Source: Lathyrus oleraceus
Lineage: Eukaryota; Streptophyta; Magnoliopsida; Fabales; Fabaceae
Assembly (NCBI RefSeq): GCF_024323335.1
Contig: NC_066581.1
Span: forward strand, 433,026,136-433,090,135
Length of the DNA stretch: 64,000 nt
Reading direction: 5' to 3'
Below the pieces are notes generated by a model. The model made no database searches. It was not told the origin of the DNA and was given only the letters and a program-made list of their open reading frames with translations. Shown here piece after piece: positions 22,285-33,928 of this stretch. Numbering within the stretch: position 1 is the stretch's first letter; every line of letters begins with the position of its first letter. The position numbers were made by a program, and so were the translations under genes.

Positions 22285-23281
22285 TATGGGTTCCTCCTAG
22301 TGGGTTTGCCTACTTTTCACACTTTGTTGTAGTATATTGTCTATATTGTTTGTGACATATTTTTGGTGCTATTTGGGATTACTGTATTGATTGTAATGCT
22401 TGAATTGTTTGATATATCAATTGCTTGCTTTGCTTGGTGATCTCTGTGAGATGAGTTCTATACCCGAACTCGAGTGCACCTTATGATAGGAGAATGGCAT
22501 AGTCTTGTTGACTTGTGTGGAGTTATTCCTTAGCAAGTTGACTTGCGAGTCCATTCACTTGGTGGAGGTCATGTTGGATCGATGATGTCACACAAGTCAT
22601 TTGTGGTTAGACATTGTTCTTTCAATATAGACCATAGAAGCCAACGACCGTTAGTTTACCAAGCCCATCTTGGCCTATTTTAGGATGTAGTGCGGAGGTC
22701 GTTCAAATGTAAGATTTGATGCGATTGTTACGCGATACTACACTCATAAGAGTCTCTCTTGAGAATATTTTTGGAATACGAGTATTCGTTTCTCCGATAA
22801 TATTCGAAAGATGGGATGATGACTATGGGAACCTCTTGTAGAACATGTTCGGCAGGTTTAAACCATAGTACACTCCCTTTGGGTGATTCTTAACCGAGAC
22901 CCCATGCTTGTGACTCACAACAAACCCTTGATTCATGGTTGATCCGTTCAACTATCCTTAATATCAATGGAACTTGGGTGTTGATAAGGTGAAAACCATA
23001 ATCCACCAAAATGGATGATTGATATTAAGGAGGTTTGAGTCGTTCATATATCGTTAATATCAATGGAACTTGGGTGTTGATAAGGTGTAAACCATAATCC
23101 ACCGAAATGGATGATTGATATTAAGGATAATATGAGCCATCCCATGACCTTTGTCTGGTGTGCTTTGCTTGATCCTTGAGTGTGATTGTTGCATTCATGC
23201 ATTCATCTGCACCCATATCATCAGATAAAAAGAAAATTTTCAAGGAACTTAAGGGGTTTATTTGCAAAAAATTTCAGAGAT
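22285..23281 (+). other. Leader of element B (no gene); duplicated stem-loop
   Basis: No coding potential. The stem-loop module is present twice: 22956-23030 with 13-bp arms CCTTAATATCAAT/ATTGATATTAAGG, and 23054-23124 with 11-bp arms. Confidence 0.75.
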
Positions 23282-24712
23282 ATGGAAAGACAAAAAAGGC
23301 ATACAAAGAAGTACAGCTTCAGACAACCCGATCTGAAAGAGTTAAGGAATCTGACATCCTATGTACTAGATCCCTTGGGTTTCAAAGCTCGTTTCGGGAA
23401 GCTTCTTCCTCTTCTGACTACTCAGGTGGATGAAGGGTTGATGGGTACTTTGGTGCAGTTTTATGATCCTCTATATCATTTCTTCTCTTTTCCGGACTTT
23501 CAGTTGTTGCCTACCCTTGAGGAGTATGCTTATCTGGTGCGTATACCTATTCTGGATTAGTTGTCGTTCAGTGGCTTGGAGAGTATTCCTACTTCTCAAG
23601 AGATTGCTGACATGTTACACATAGATGAATCTCTGGTTCGTGCTCATATAACTACCAAGGGTGGAATTCAAGGTCTCCCTTCTGAGTTCCTCATTGCTCA
23701 AGCTACTGTTTATGGAGAGGCCATGAGTGAGGATGCCTTTGAGGCCATATTTGTGCTTCTCATCTATGGATTGGTATTGTTCCCCAACATCGACAAGTTT
23801 GTGGACGTGAACGCTATTAGGATCTTCTCTGCTCTTAATCTCGTTCCGACTTTGTTAGGTGATACCTATTTCTCTTTGCATATGAGGAATGCAAAGAGTG
23901 GTGGCGCTATTGTGTGCTGTTTGCCTCTGTTGTACAAGTGGTTTATTTCGCACTTGCCTCAGACAGTCGCCTTCAAGGAGAACAAGGGATGTCTACGATG
24001 GTCCACGAGACTCATGTCTCTCACTAATGATGATATCTCTTGGTATAACCGTGTATATGACGGTGTGCAAATTATTGACTCTTGTGGTGAATTCTCCAAT
24101 GTGCCTCTTCTTGGTACATGTGGTGGGATTAGCTACAACCCTGTGTTAGCACGACGTCAGCTTGGGTTCCCTCTAAAGGATAAAACTAATAACATTCTGT
24201 TAGAAGGTGTGTTCTTTCAGGAGGGTAAAGATCCCCAAGGTCTGAAAGGCAGAATGATCCGCGCTTGGCGCAAGATTCACAAGAAAGGCAGGAATGAGTT
24301 GGGTCCTAAGAATTGCATTGCTTTGGAGCCATATACTGCCTGGGTAAGGAATAGAGCATCTGAGTATCTCATGCCTTACGATTATCCGAGACCTACACCT
24401 TTGGTTGTGGCTGGGCCTTCAACCCTCCCTAATCAAGGAGTAGAGGAGTTGAGAGACGAAGACCTTTCACGTGCCTGGATCCGTGAAAGGGAAGAGTTGC
24501 TTCAGCAGATTAAGGAGAAGGATGCTCTGATTGAGTTCCTCGAGCATCAGGTCATTGATGATCCTGACGATGCATGGACTTCTCTACTTCCTCGGTCTTC
24601 CAAGTTCTGGAAAAGGAGGTATGACAGACTCGCCAAAGAGAAAGCAGATATGGAAGCAGCCTATGAGAGAGAGGTGAAGAAGCTTCGAGCATCTTATCGT
24701 CCTGTTCCCTGA
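23282..24712 (+). pseudogene. Ogre ORF1 of element B, one premature stop
   Basis: The 476-codon ORF1 of the DUF7745-like family (FVDVNAIRIFSALN, LRWSTRLMSLTNDDISWY, C-terminal coil with IEFLEHQV) starts at the same ATG context as in C. It is intact except for TAG at 23558-23560. Downstream codons stay in frame for 383 codons to the normal stop at 24712. The open sequence upstream of the ATG (from 23186) is leader and not conserved as protein. It lies between the leader and gag, as in all copies. Confidence 0.85.
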
Positions 24713-25042
24713 GTATCAGATGATCTGTTTATAGGGATCCATAGGATGATTATTTTCCTTTTCTCTTGTAATGATTGACAATGCTGTACTTCTTTTCTCA
24801 AATATATTTGACGAGATATTTTCCATATGCGATAAAATGATTAATATTCAAAATTTGCAAATAAAACCCAAAAGTTCCTTTGAAATAAAAACAAATCATA
24901 TGCACAAGCATTGCATGCATCATATGCATAAGCAGGTGTTGTTCTCAGCCTCTGGTCTTGTGGTCTAACTCTATGACTCTTCATTTATTTTGAAGACAAG
25001 CTGGCTCACCGGTACTACACCTGAGCCAACTCTTCCAGATTG

Positions 25043-27404
25043 ATGGATCATCTAGAGCAAGAGAACCGTGAGCTCAAAGAGGGAGTCGCCAGACTAAGTG
25101 CTTTGATGGAATCTTTCCTAGTAGCCCAGAACCAGTCGTCTCCCACACCTTCAACTCCTCCCCAGAGGACAGTCATCTCTGAGATTGTTTCCTCAATTGT
25201 GCCTGCTGCCAGTGCCCATTTTGTGCCAATAGCCATGCCGTTCGGGTTTCCGTGGGGGATGCCTCCCGGCTTTATGCCCGATATTCCTGCTCCAACGTTT
25301 GCTTTGATGTCGGCATCTAGCCCGGTCCTTGTTGTTCCTCCTCCTGTCGTGCATACCGTTCATAGGGTAGACGACACCATCTATCATTCTGAGCCGTCTG
25401 AGGGCCCAGATGTCAATGAAAAGATGGACGCGATGAATGACCAATTTCTTGAGCTCCGCAAGGAATTGAAGAATCTTCGAGGAAAGGATTTGTTTGGAAA
25501 ATCTGCTGCCGAGCTGTGTTTGGTTCCCGGTGTTAAAATTCCTGTGAAATTCAAGGTCCCTGACTTTGAGAAATACAAGGGGAACACCTGCCCTCTCAGC
25601 CACCTGGTCATGTATGCCAGGAAAATGTCAACTCAAACGGATAATGATCAGCTACTCATTCATTATTTCCAGGACAGTCTGTCCGGTGTTGCACTGCGTT
25701 GGTATATGAGTTTGGACAGTGCAAACATCCGTTCCTTCAATGATCTTGGCGAAGCCTTCGTCAAGCAGTACAAATACAACGTGGATATAGCTCCCGATCT
25801 GGATCAGCTCAGGGTCATGTCCCAGAAGGACAAAGAAACGTTCAAAGAGTACGCCCAGAGGTGGCGAGAGTTGGCAGCTCAGATTGTGCCTCCGCTGGAA
25901 GAGATAGAAATGACCAAGATCTTTCTGAAGAACTTGAGCTCATTCTATTACGAGCGGATGATTGCTAGCGCTCCTTCTGACTTCACTGAAATGGTGAACA
26001 TGGGGATGCGTCTAGAGGAAGGAGTCCGTGAAGGACGTCTGGCCAAAGATGAAGGCTCTTCTACCAAACGATATGGGGCGTTTGCAAAGAAGAAAGATGG
26101 AGAGGCACATGTTGTGCAATCCCATGTGAAATCCAGAGGACCCTCTGCTAGGAGGAAGACCGCTCGTCCAGCCGGTAATCAGCATCAGGTGGCTCATATA
26201 GCACCTGTCTTCAGAGACAACCAACAGCAATATCAGCACAACAATAATCAACAACCGTCTCAGCAATATCAACAACAACATCGTTCTCAACAGCAGGCCT
26301 ACCAGCCTCGCAATAGTAATCAAGCCAGTACGAGTTATGAAAGGAAGAAGATCACTTTTGATCCGATTCCGATGTCATATGCAGAACTGTATCCCTCTTT
26401 GATAGAGCGGAAACTGATTACTCCGAGAGACCCTCCAGCAATACCGGTTAACCCTCAGTGGTGGTATAAGCCTGAGTTGCATTGTGTGTATCATTCGGGT
26501 GCTCCTGGCCACGATGTGGATAATTTCTTGCAGCTGAAGATCAAGGTTCAAGACCTTGTAAGGTGTGGTATTTTGAGCTTTGAAGACTCCGGTCCTAATG
26601 TTAAGAAGAACCTGTTGCCCGAGCATGGGAAATCAGTTAACATGGTCCAGGGCTGCCCTGGCAAATACAAGGTCAAATATGTTAGCCATATTCGACAATC
26701 TCTTGTTGAATTGCATCGTCTGCTGTGTGATTACAGTCATTTGGAGCATGATCATGATAAGTGCCGAATCTGCTCTGTTAATCGTTTGGGTTGTCGCCAA
26801 GTGCGCAAAGATCTTCAGGAATTGCTGGATGAAGGCGTCATTGAGATCCTTTAAAACAGGAATGTTGATGAAGATGAACCAGAGGTTAATGTGATTTCTC
26901 CGGTGTTTAGGATACCTGAGCCTGTTATCATTAAGTATGATGGTAGTAAGCAGAAGGTTTCTCCTTCCTTGATTATCAAGCCTGCAGGCCCTGTGCCTTA
27001 TTCTTCTGACAAGGCAATCCCATTCCGATATAATGCAGTTGCTGTTGAAGATGGGAAAGAGGTGCCTTTACCTTCCTCCTCTGTTGTGAATATTGCTGAT
27101 GTGAGCGGGTTGACCCGTAGTGGTCGCGTGTTTTCAGTGCCGAAGCCTCAGGTTGTCGCTGACTCTGTTGAACGTCCGATTGGGAATGCAGTGAATTCTC
27201 CGAACCCGACACTTGTTGTTAAACCCTCCTCTATACAAAAGACTCCTGCTTCTATTGGCCCTAGTGACAATATGAATGAAGACTGTGATGAGATGCTGAG
27301 GCTCATCAAGAAGAGTGAGTACAACGTTGTAGATCAGCTTCTACAAACGCCATCTAAGATTTTTGTGCTATCTTTACTTCTGAATTCAGATCCGCATAAA
27401 GAGG
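25043..27404 (+). pseudogene. Ogre gag-pro of element B, truncated at 27404
   Basis: The coil, Pro-rich segment, gag core (FQDSLSGVALRWYMSLD, KEYAQRWRELAAQI) and Gln-rich linker are complete. The zinc-knuckle-like motif has lost its last Cys (HDVDNFLQ where others have a Cys after Asn). The frame is open for 603 codons to TAA at 26852-26854 (CAG in the others) and continues in frame to 27404. There the 5' LTR of C begins, so B lacks protease, RT, RNases H and integrase. Confidence 0.85.
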
Positions 27405-27435
27405 TGTAAGACCCCAATTTTGTCCCTAAGATCCC

Positions 27436-27462
27436 TCATCATATCATATCATATCATATCAT
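27436..27462 (+). repeat. ATATC pentanucleotide microsatellite near the LTR start
   Basis: About four to five ATATC units. The 3' LTR copy at 54286-54321 has two more units. Confidence 0.9.
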
Positions 27463-28547
27463 CACCTCAAGGATCATTGTGCACCTTTGCCTTCCTCCTT
27501 GTGGGTGGGTTGTCTTTTGAGAGTGGTTCTTGATCACCAAGCATGTTTAGCATTTGTATATCATTGCTTTTCATTTGTTTACTAACCAAAAGTACAAAAA
27601 TATTGTCATCTAACCTTGTTACTTGCAGATGAAGCAACATTAGGTCAAGCCAGTCAAAGGCAGTCATTGAGCCATAGATGGTGGCCATTCTGAAGAATTT
27701 GGGAACCATGATCATCCATCAAGAGTTCATATGAACCATGACATCATTTTGAATCAAGATCTCAAGTGGTAGAGGCTTGGATTTCATCTGATCACAGCCA
27801 GGTCAACTGAAACCCTAGAAAAGTCAACACAAGTCAACTGTGCATTCAATCATGGATTTGAAGGTGTGAGATGGTTAGAGGGGCCTCATTCATGTCCATA
27901 CAAGTCTCATATAACATTTCAAACATCAACCTTGAAGGATTTGAGGTCAGACAAAACGTTTCCAAAAATAGTAAGTGACCTGTAATTTCAAACTGCCAAA
28001 AATGGAAAGGTCTTCTCCTCAAGATTACATCATCAAGCAAGCTTCAAATGGAATTTTGCCCAACATGAAAGTTGAAGATCTTGCTCTCACCTTTCCAAAA
28101 AGTCCAAGAACACCCATTTCTAATTTGTGGTTGGCAAGTTATGATCAAATCATTGTCAAGGAAATTTGAACTTCAACAAGGCATAACTTTTGCATCAAAA
28201 GGCCAATTCATGTGGTTCTTTTTGGAGCATTTCACTCTTGATCCCTACTATCATAATCATGCATCACATTTCATTAAAACTCATCACAAAAAAAGTGCAT
28301 TTTTCACTTGATTTCATTTTGAATTTTGGTGGGAAAATGTGAATTTGAAAAGTGTGCATTATTTTCATTCCAAACCAATTCCATTTGCCTCAAAACAGAT
28401 TTTAAGACTTGTTTCAAGTGCAATTCACACTGTTCCATTGCCTAGCATGTGCATGAGGGTATTTTGGCCAAATTGCATAAATCATTCCATTTCACTAATC
28501 CTTGGGTTTTTGTCTAAACATGTTTAATCAGCATCATTAGCAGAGGG

Positions 28548-28553
28548 TATAAA
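28548..28553 (+). promoter_or_regulatory. TATA box of the C 5' LTR
   Basis: TATAAA in the context GAGGGTATAAAGTG, followed by an AC-rich stretch typical of a 5' transcript end (CACAACAACAACTTCAC). Conserved at 55408-55413. Confidence 0.6.
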
Positions 28554-29303
28554 GTGATAATCATAACATAAATTCACAACAACAACTTCACAAACTCAGA
28601 TCCAAAAATTTTCATCTCAAATTCTCTCAACTTTTTCATCAATTTTCTTGGTAGCTTTTGCTTTGTTCTTGGTTTATTCATCTTCTACAGGCATAGTTGA
28701 AGATCTGTTGAAGCAAGATTGTGAAGAACTCTTGACGAATCGCAGCTGTTGAACTTTGTGCATTTCCATGGCAGTTGAGATTTCAAGAAGAATCAAGCAT
28801 TGTTGAGCTGAAATCTTGCTTCCATTCATTCATCCAAGCAACATAGAGCATCTGTTTCACACTTTAAGGCCTTGAATCACGCGAATCCAACTCTGCATCT
28901 TCATAGAGGTTAGAATTCGATCCTTTAATTCATGTAATTATCATATGCATCTGGTAGATCTCTCATTACTGATCATTCTGCACTTTAGATCATGAAATTT
29001 CATTGAGTTTTGAGAGAGTTATCATGATTTGAAGTTTGATAGTTGGAACTTTCTTTGATCGATCCGTTTGATATGGTTAGATTTAGGTCAAATTGATGCT
29101 GGATATGTGATGTGTGTTGAATGACGAGTTCAATGATATATGTTTTGTAAATTTCTGTGCACATTGGATCATGATGATGATGAACATGATGAACGCGCGA
29201 TGAATCTTAAGGTTTTCAATTTCCAGAAATATTTTGATCTGCCTGGCCGTGTTTTGCATGCTTTTGGTTGTTTTTCTCCCATGCACCAATAACGCCTTGC
29301 CAC

Positions 29304-29338
29304 CTCACTTAATGAAACGGTGCGTTTCATTAAGTGAG
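29304..29338. repeat. 16-bp perfect hairpin in the C 5' LTR
   Basis: The arms CTCACTTAATGAAACG and CGTTTCATTAAGTGAG enclose the loop GTG. The arms are unchanged in the 3' LTR. Confidence 0.9.
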
Positions 29339-31582
29339 CACCACATTTGAAAATTGGCGCGGTTCGAGTCTGGCTTCCAGCATTCACATATTTTGCTTTT
29401 TGCATTTTATTCCACTTATGCCTTTCATGTTCATATGCTCCTTTTAAATTTGTTTAATTTTTTTCTTCATTCAAAAATTCATAACTCCTAAAATAATGAT
29501 CCAATTTACATGAGGTTTTTTGTGCCATGGTCCTTGTAATGTCTACTTTTTTTTGGATATTTTTCCAGAATTTGTGCTCGGTTGGATTTAAAAATTTCCT
29601 AGGGTTTGTTCTCACATGTCATTTCTTGCACATTGCTTGATCCAATGAAGCTGAAAATTTACATGCATAAACTAGACTCATTCCTGGTCATTTTGGCATT
29701 GAGTTTGCTATTTTTGCATTTCTGGATGTTGAGATATGATATGATCATTGGAGGTGTGACAATGTGTGTCACACCATTTCTTGTCCAATTTGCTGATTTT
29801 ATTTACCATGCCATATTAACTTCAATTAATCTGATTTTTTGCATGTTAATTCTTATGGATGTTAAATTTGATCATGATTTTTTGTGGATTTTTTGAGGTC
29901 ATTTCCAATTTGTTTGAGATTTTCTTTTCTGATTGGTCAAGATTGGAATTTTGTTGAGTGTTGAATTTAGATGATTTGTGAAATTCTTGATATTTATTGG
30001 ATGAACTTGAAATTTTGTACATGTGTTCTAGACACTTTGAAGTTTGCTATGGCTTTGGTTTGATTCATTTATCATGTGTAGATTCTGTTTTGTGCTTGTG
30101 TGAATTTGATGCATCAATTTGTGCTTCCTTTGAGCTTGTCTTGCCTTGCCTTGACTTGATGATTTTAATTGACTTGCTTATACATGTCCAAATGCCATGA
30201 TTTTTGGTGTTCTGATCATTGGATGTGTTCTGTTTAGGCATGATTTTTTCTTGGAATTTATTGAGCCATTTTTGATTTGATTTGAATTGGTTCATTCTGT
30301 TTGCATCATTGAGCTTTCAACTTGCATACTTTGACATGATTGCTTTATGGAATGAAATTGGTTGATATTTTTGACATAAGACCACTTGGATGATGTTCTT
30401 ATTTGATTAATCTTGATTCTGGTCAATTTTCATGTTCTGTTTTAAATTTTTCCCTCATTTTTGACCCTAGGCTTTAGCCTAAGGGTTTGCCTCTCATGTT
30501 TGAAGCTTTGTTTCAGGTTGCACATGCAACTTACACAATTGATGATGCCTCATCTTGAGAGCATTTGATATTTGCTTTTGATTACTAATGTGTGTTTTGT
30601 AGGTTGAAGTTGATTCAATTGGGATTGACTTGTGGCTTATGCCTTTGCCTATATTGGTTGTCTGTTGCATTAACTGTTGGTTGTTTGTCTGTATAGCATA
30701 CTGATTTGTTTGATGTTTCCACAGGTACACTTAGTTGCTATAGTTCATTGTGAACTTGCTTTTGCTTTGCTTGATAGCTTAAGCATTAAGGTATAACATC
30801 TCTTCTTCATGTAGTCTGGAAGACCTGGTCTGTTACTTGGCCAGGCACCTGTCTGAAGTCCTCCTTAAGAGGCGATGTTTGTGAGTGTTTATCTTTGTCC
30901 CCAAGCAGGAAAAGTCCTTTTGATAAGGCAATTGGTAGATAAAAGAGATGTGTAGTCCATCTCCTACTATTCTGTGTGTCTTCCCTTTGCTCACATTACA
31001 TGTTGTAGCATTGTGGATCTTAACCCAAGATCTATAGAGTCATTAACTTGTGGAGAGAGTTCCAACTTTCTGAACTCCCACACCTTCTGATATTCAATGC
31101 TCTCCCTGACCAGGGATAAGAGTAATGAGGCACACCCCTCATATCCTTTCATATGCTTCACCTTAACTCTCAATGTTAAGGTTAAGAGCACCACTTACCC
31201 CATTCCAGTTGACTTTAAAGTCTAACCCTTGCTTGAGCCTAATTGCTTCTATATAGTGTGTGCTAACTGAATCATTGATTGTTTATTGGTTCATCTGTAC
31301 ATGTCTGCTTGTTTGCCTTTGTGCATTTATCATCATTAATTGTTCATTATTGCATGATCGTCATTTCATATCTGCGTGATTTGTTTGAGTTTGCCCATTG
31401 AGGAATCAACTGTAAGTCCATTCATTGGCCATTGTTCCTATGATTTGGAAGGGATTGAGTGTAAGACCATTTCATTGGCCACTTATGTCCTCTTTGCTTA
31501 GTGCTTCTGTTTGTTTGTTGTATGTGAGGATGCAAGTGTAAGTCCACGTTGTTGGCATTTGTAGTCCTATGATCATCCTGTG

Positions 31583-31895
31583 GAGATTGGAATAAGTCCA
31601 GATAGATTGGCATATGATATCCATGTTTTGTTTTGGCCTTGTGAGATTGGAGTAAGTCCATTTATTGGCATCCGGTATCATTGTTTTATTTTAGGAGATT
31701 GGTGTAAACCCATTTATTGGTATCCGGTATCCGTGTTTGTTTTGTGAGATTGGAGTAAGTCCATTTATTGGCATCCGGTATCATTGCTTTGTTTTAGGAG
31801 ATTGGTGTAAATCCATTATTTGGTATCCGGTATCCGCCTTTGTTTGTGAGATTGGTATAAGTCCATTGAGTGGCATCCGGTATCACCTCGCTTTT
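31583..31895 (+). repeat. 51-bp tandem repeat, six copies, in the C 5' LTR
   Basis: Units begin GAGATTGG at 31583, 31643, 31695, 31746, 31798 and 31848 and contain variants of TAAGTCCATTTATTGGCATC. Degenerate relatives extend upstream to about 31390. Confidence 0.85.
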
Positions 31896-32811
31896 ATTTG
31901 CTTACTTGTTTTGTTGCCTCATTCCAAAGGACACACTTGAATCATCTTCTATATGATTTCAAGAGGTGAACTTCTAGGAAGTTTTACACTCCTTCGTCCA
32001 CATCTTTTTTGTTTCAAAACTCCTTTTCACTTGTTGACTTTTAAAACTTGTAAATACATGTTGTGCAAACATTTTCATGTCTTTTCAAATTAGAAACCTG
32101 GACTTTAAATCCTTGACTTTTCAAACTCCATTTCATAACACTTCTTTGAATTGAATCTAAATCATACTTTGACCATATTTTGTGAATACTCATAATCAAT
32201 GAACTTCACTCATTCAATTGTTTTGTGGCTTTGTCCATTCTTGATAATTTTTCATACATTAGCCATAGGTTTCAATTCTCATAGTGGTTGATGTAAATCT
32301 CACCACATCCTTAGTGAGTTGATTGTAAGTCTTCCATACTTATTATAGGGTTAACCCCTCACTAGTATGTTGAAGCTATCCTTGCATGGTGGATTGTTGG
32401 TCTTGGTTGAGTTTTCTCCCGTTGAGAATGAAAAGCCTTAGTGCTCTTGTTTTAAAATGAACCCACTGATATTTTGGAAATCTTTTAGCCGAACTACGGC
32501 GTTTTGATCCTTTACCTTTTCATGGAAAGGTACGTAGGCAACGGGTTCATCCGTTCAAACACAAAAATAATAAAATTGTACATTCTTTTCTCATCATCCC
32601 AATCATGTTTGCACAATATGTCATAAACAAATAAACATTTTATACAACAAGTGTGAAAAGGGCTCCCTAGGAGTACCTAGGACGTTTTGGGTGCCTAACA
32701 CCTTCCCATTGCGTAATTTACCCCTTACCCAGATTCTCTGATCTTTTCATTAGTTTTCTATGTGTAAAACTTTTTAGGCTTTTGTTCGCTTTTTAGCCAA
32801 TCCTTTGGATA

Positions 32812-32833
32812 AATAAAAGTGCGGTGGCGACTC
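32812..32833 (+). promoter_or_regulatory. AATAAA followed by PBS-like TGGCGACTC in the C 5' LTR
   Basis: AATAAA at 32812-32817 is followed after 7 nt by TGGCGACTC at 32825-32833, the first nine bases of the PBS. The first may be the polyadenylation signal. The same pair occurs in A, D and E. Confidence 0.6.
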
Positions 32834-32905
32834 GATTTCTTTGTATGCTTTGCTTATGGTTTAATCAATAAATCATATAGCGACGAATACACCGCTATAG
32901 AAAAG

Positions 32906-32923
32906 TGGCGACTCTGCTGGGGA
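32906..32923 (+). promoter_or_regulatory. Primer binding site of element C (tRNA-Arg)
   Basis: TGGCGACTCTGCTGGGGA, 6 nt after the LTR end. Confidence 0.92.
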
Positions 32924-33928
32924 TAGACTTAGACCTTCCCTGGTGGTATTGCCTACTTTTCACCCTTGTTGTATGATATTTGTTTATTTGTTATTTGACA
33001 TGTTTTTGTACAATTTAGGATAACTGTATTGATTGTAATGTTTGAATTGCTTGATATACAATTGTTGTTTGCTTTGGTGATCTCTGTGAGATGAGTTCTA
33101 TACCCGAACTCGAGTGCACTCTAGGATAGGAGATGGCGTAGTCTTGTTGACTGGTGTGGAGTATTCCTTAGCCAGTTGACTTGCGAGCCCATTCACTTGG
33201 TGGAGGTCATGTTGGACTAATAATGTCACACAAGTTATTTGTGGTTAGGCATTATTCTTTCAATCATGTGCCTTAGAAGCCAAGGACCGTAGTTTACCAA
33301 GCCCATCTTGGCCTATTTTTTAGGACGTAGTGCGGAGGTCGTTCAGATGTCAGATCTGATGCGATTGTTACGCGATACTACACTCATAAGAGTCTCTCTC
33401 GATAATATTTTTGGAATACGAGTATTCGTTCCTCCGATAATATCCGAAAGATGGGACGATGATTATGGGAACCTCTGGTAGAACATGTCCGGCAGGTTTA
33501 AACCCTAGTACACTCCCTTTGGGTGGTTCTCAACCGAGACTCCATGCTCGTGACTCTCAGCAAACCCGTGATTCATGGTTGAGTCGTTCAGACAACCTTA
33601 ATATCAATGGAACTTGGGCGTTGATAAGGTGTAAACCATAATCCGCCAAAATGGATGGTTGATATTAAGGATGTTTGAGCCGGTTCATGTATTGTTAATA
33701 TCAATGGAACTTGGGTGTTGATAAGGTGAAAACCTAAATCCACCAAAATGGATTATTGATATTAGGGATGCAATGAGCTTTCCCATGACCTTTGTCTGGT
33801 GTGACTTGATTGATCCTTGAGTGTGATTGTTGCATTCATGCATTCATGCATTCATCTGCATTCATGTCATCAGAAAAATCAGAAAATTTTCAAGGAACTT
33901 AAAGGGTTTATTTGCAAAATTTTCAGAC
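32924..33928 (+). other. Leader of element C (no gene); duplicated stem-loop
   Basis: Non-coding. Two stem-loop modules lie at 33596-33670 (CCTTAATATCAAT pairing with GTTGATATTAAGG, one T-G wobble) and about 33690-33765. A conserved tract with ACGCGATACTACACTCATAA is shared with A, B and D. Confidence 0.7.

Larger units (their letters stand above)
27405..32899 (+). mobile_element. 5' LTR of element C (5495 bp)
   Basis: Starts TGTAAGACCCCAATTTTGTC and ends CACCGCTATA (the consensus end is CTACA). It matches 54255-59290 along its length. Landmarks are an ATATC microsatellite, TATA box, hairpin, 51-bp tandem repeats, AATAAA and a PBS-like 9-mer. Compared with the 3' LTR it keeps 498 bp at 29978-30475 and lacks 29 bp near 29638. 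No protein gene was recognised inside; small open frames here are shadows. Confidence 0.9.

Noticed and set aside
29361..29371. GGTTCGAGTCT in the LTR (and its copy near 56220) resembling a pol III B box
   Set aside because: No A box at a proper distance and no terminator pattern; probably chance within a conserved LTR stretch.
31583..31895. Regular repeats that could suggest a CRISPR array
   Set aside because: The sequence is plant retrotransposon LTR; units are contiguous minisatellite copies without unique spacers or cas genes.
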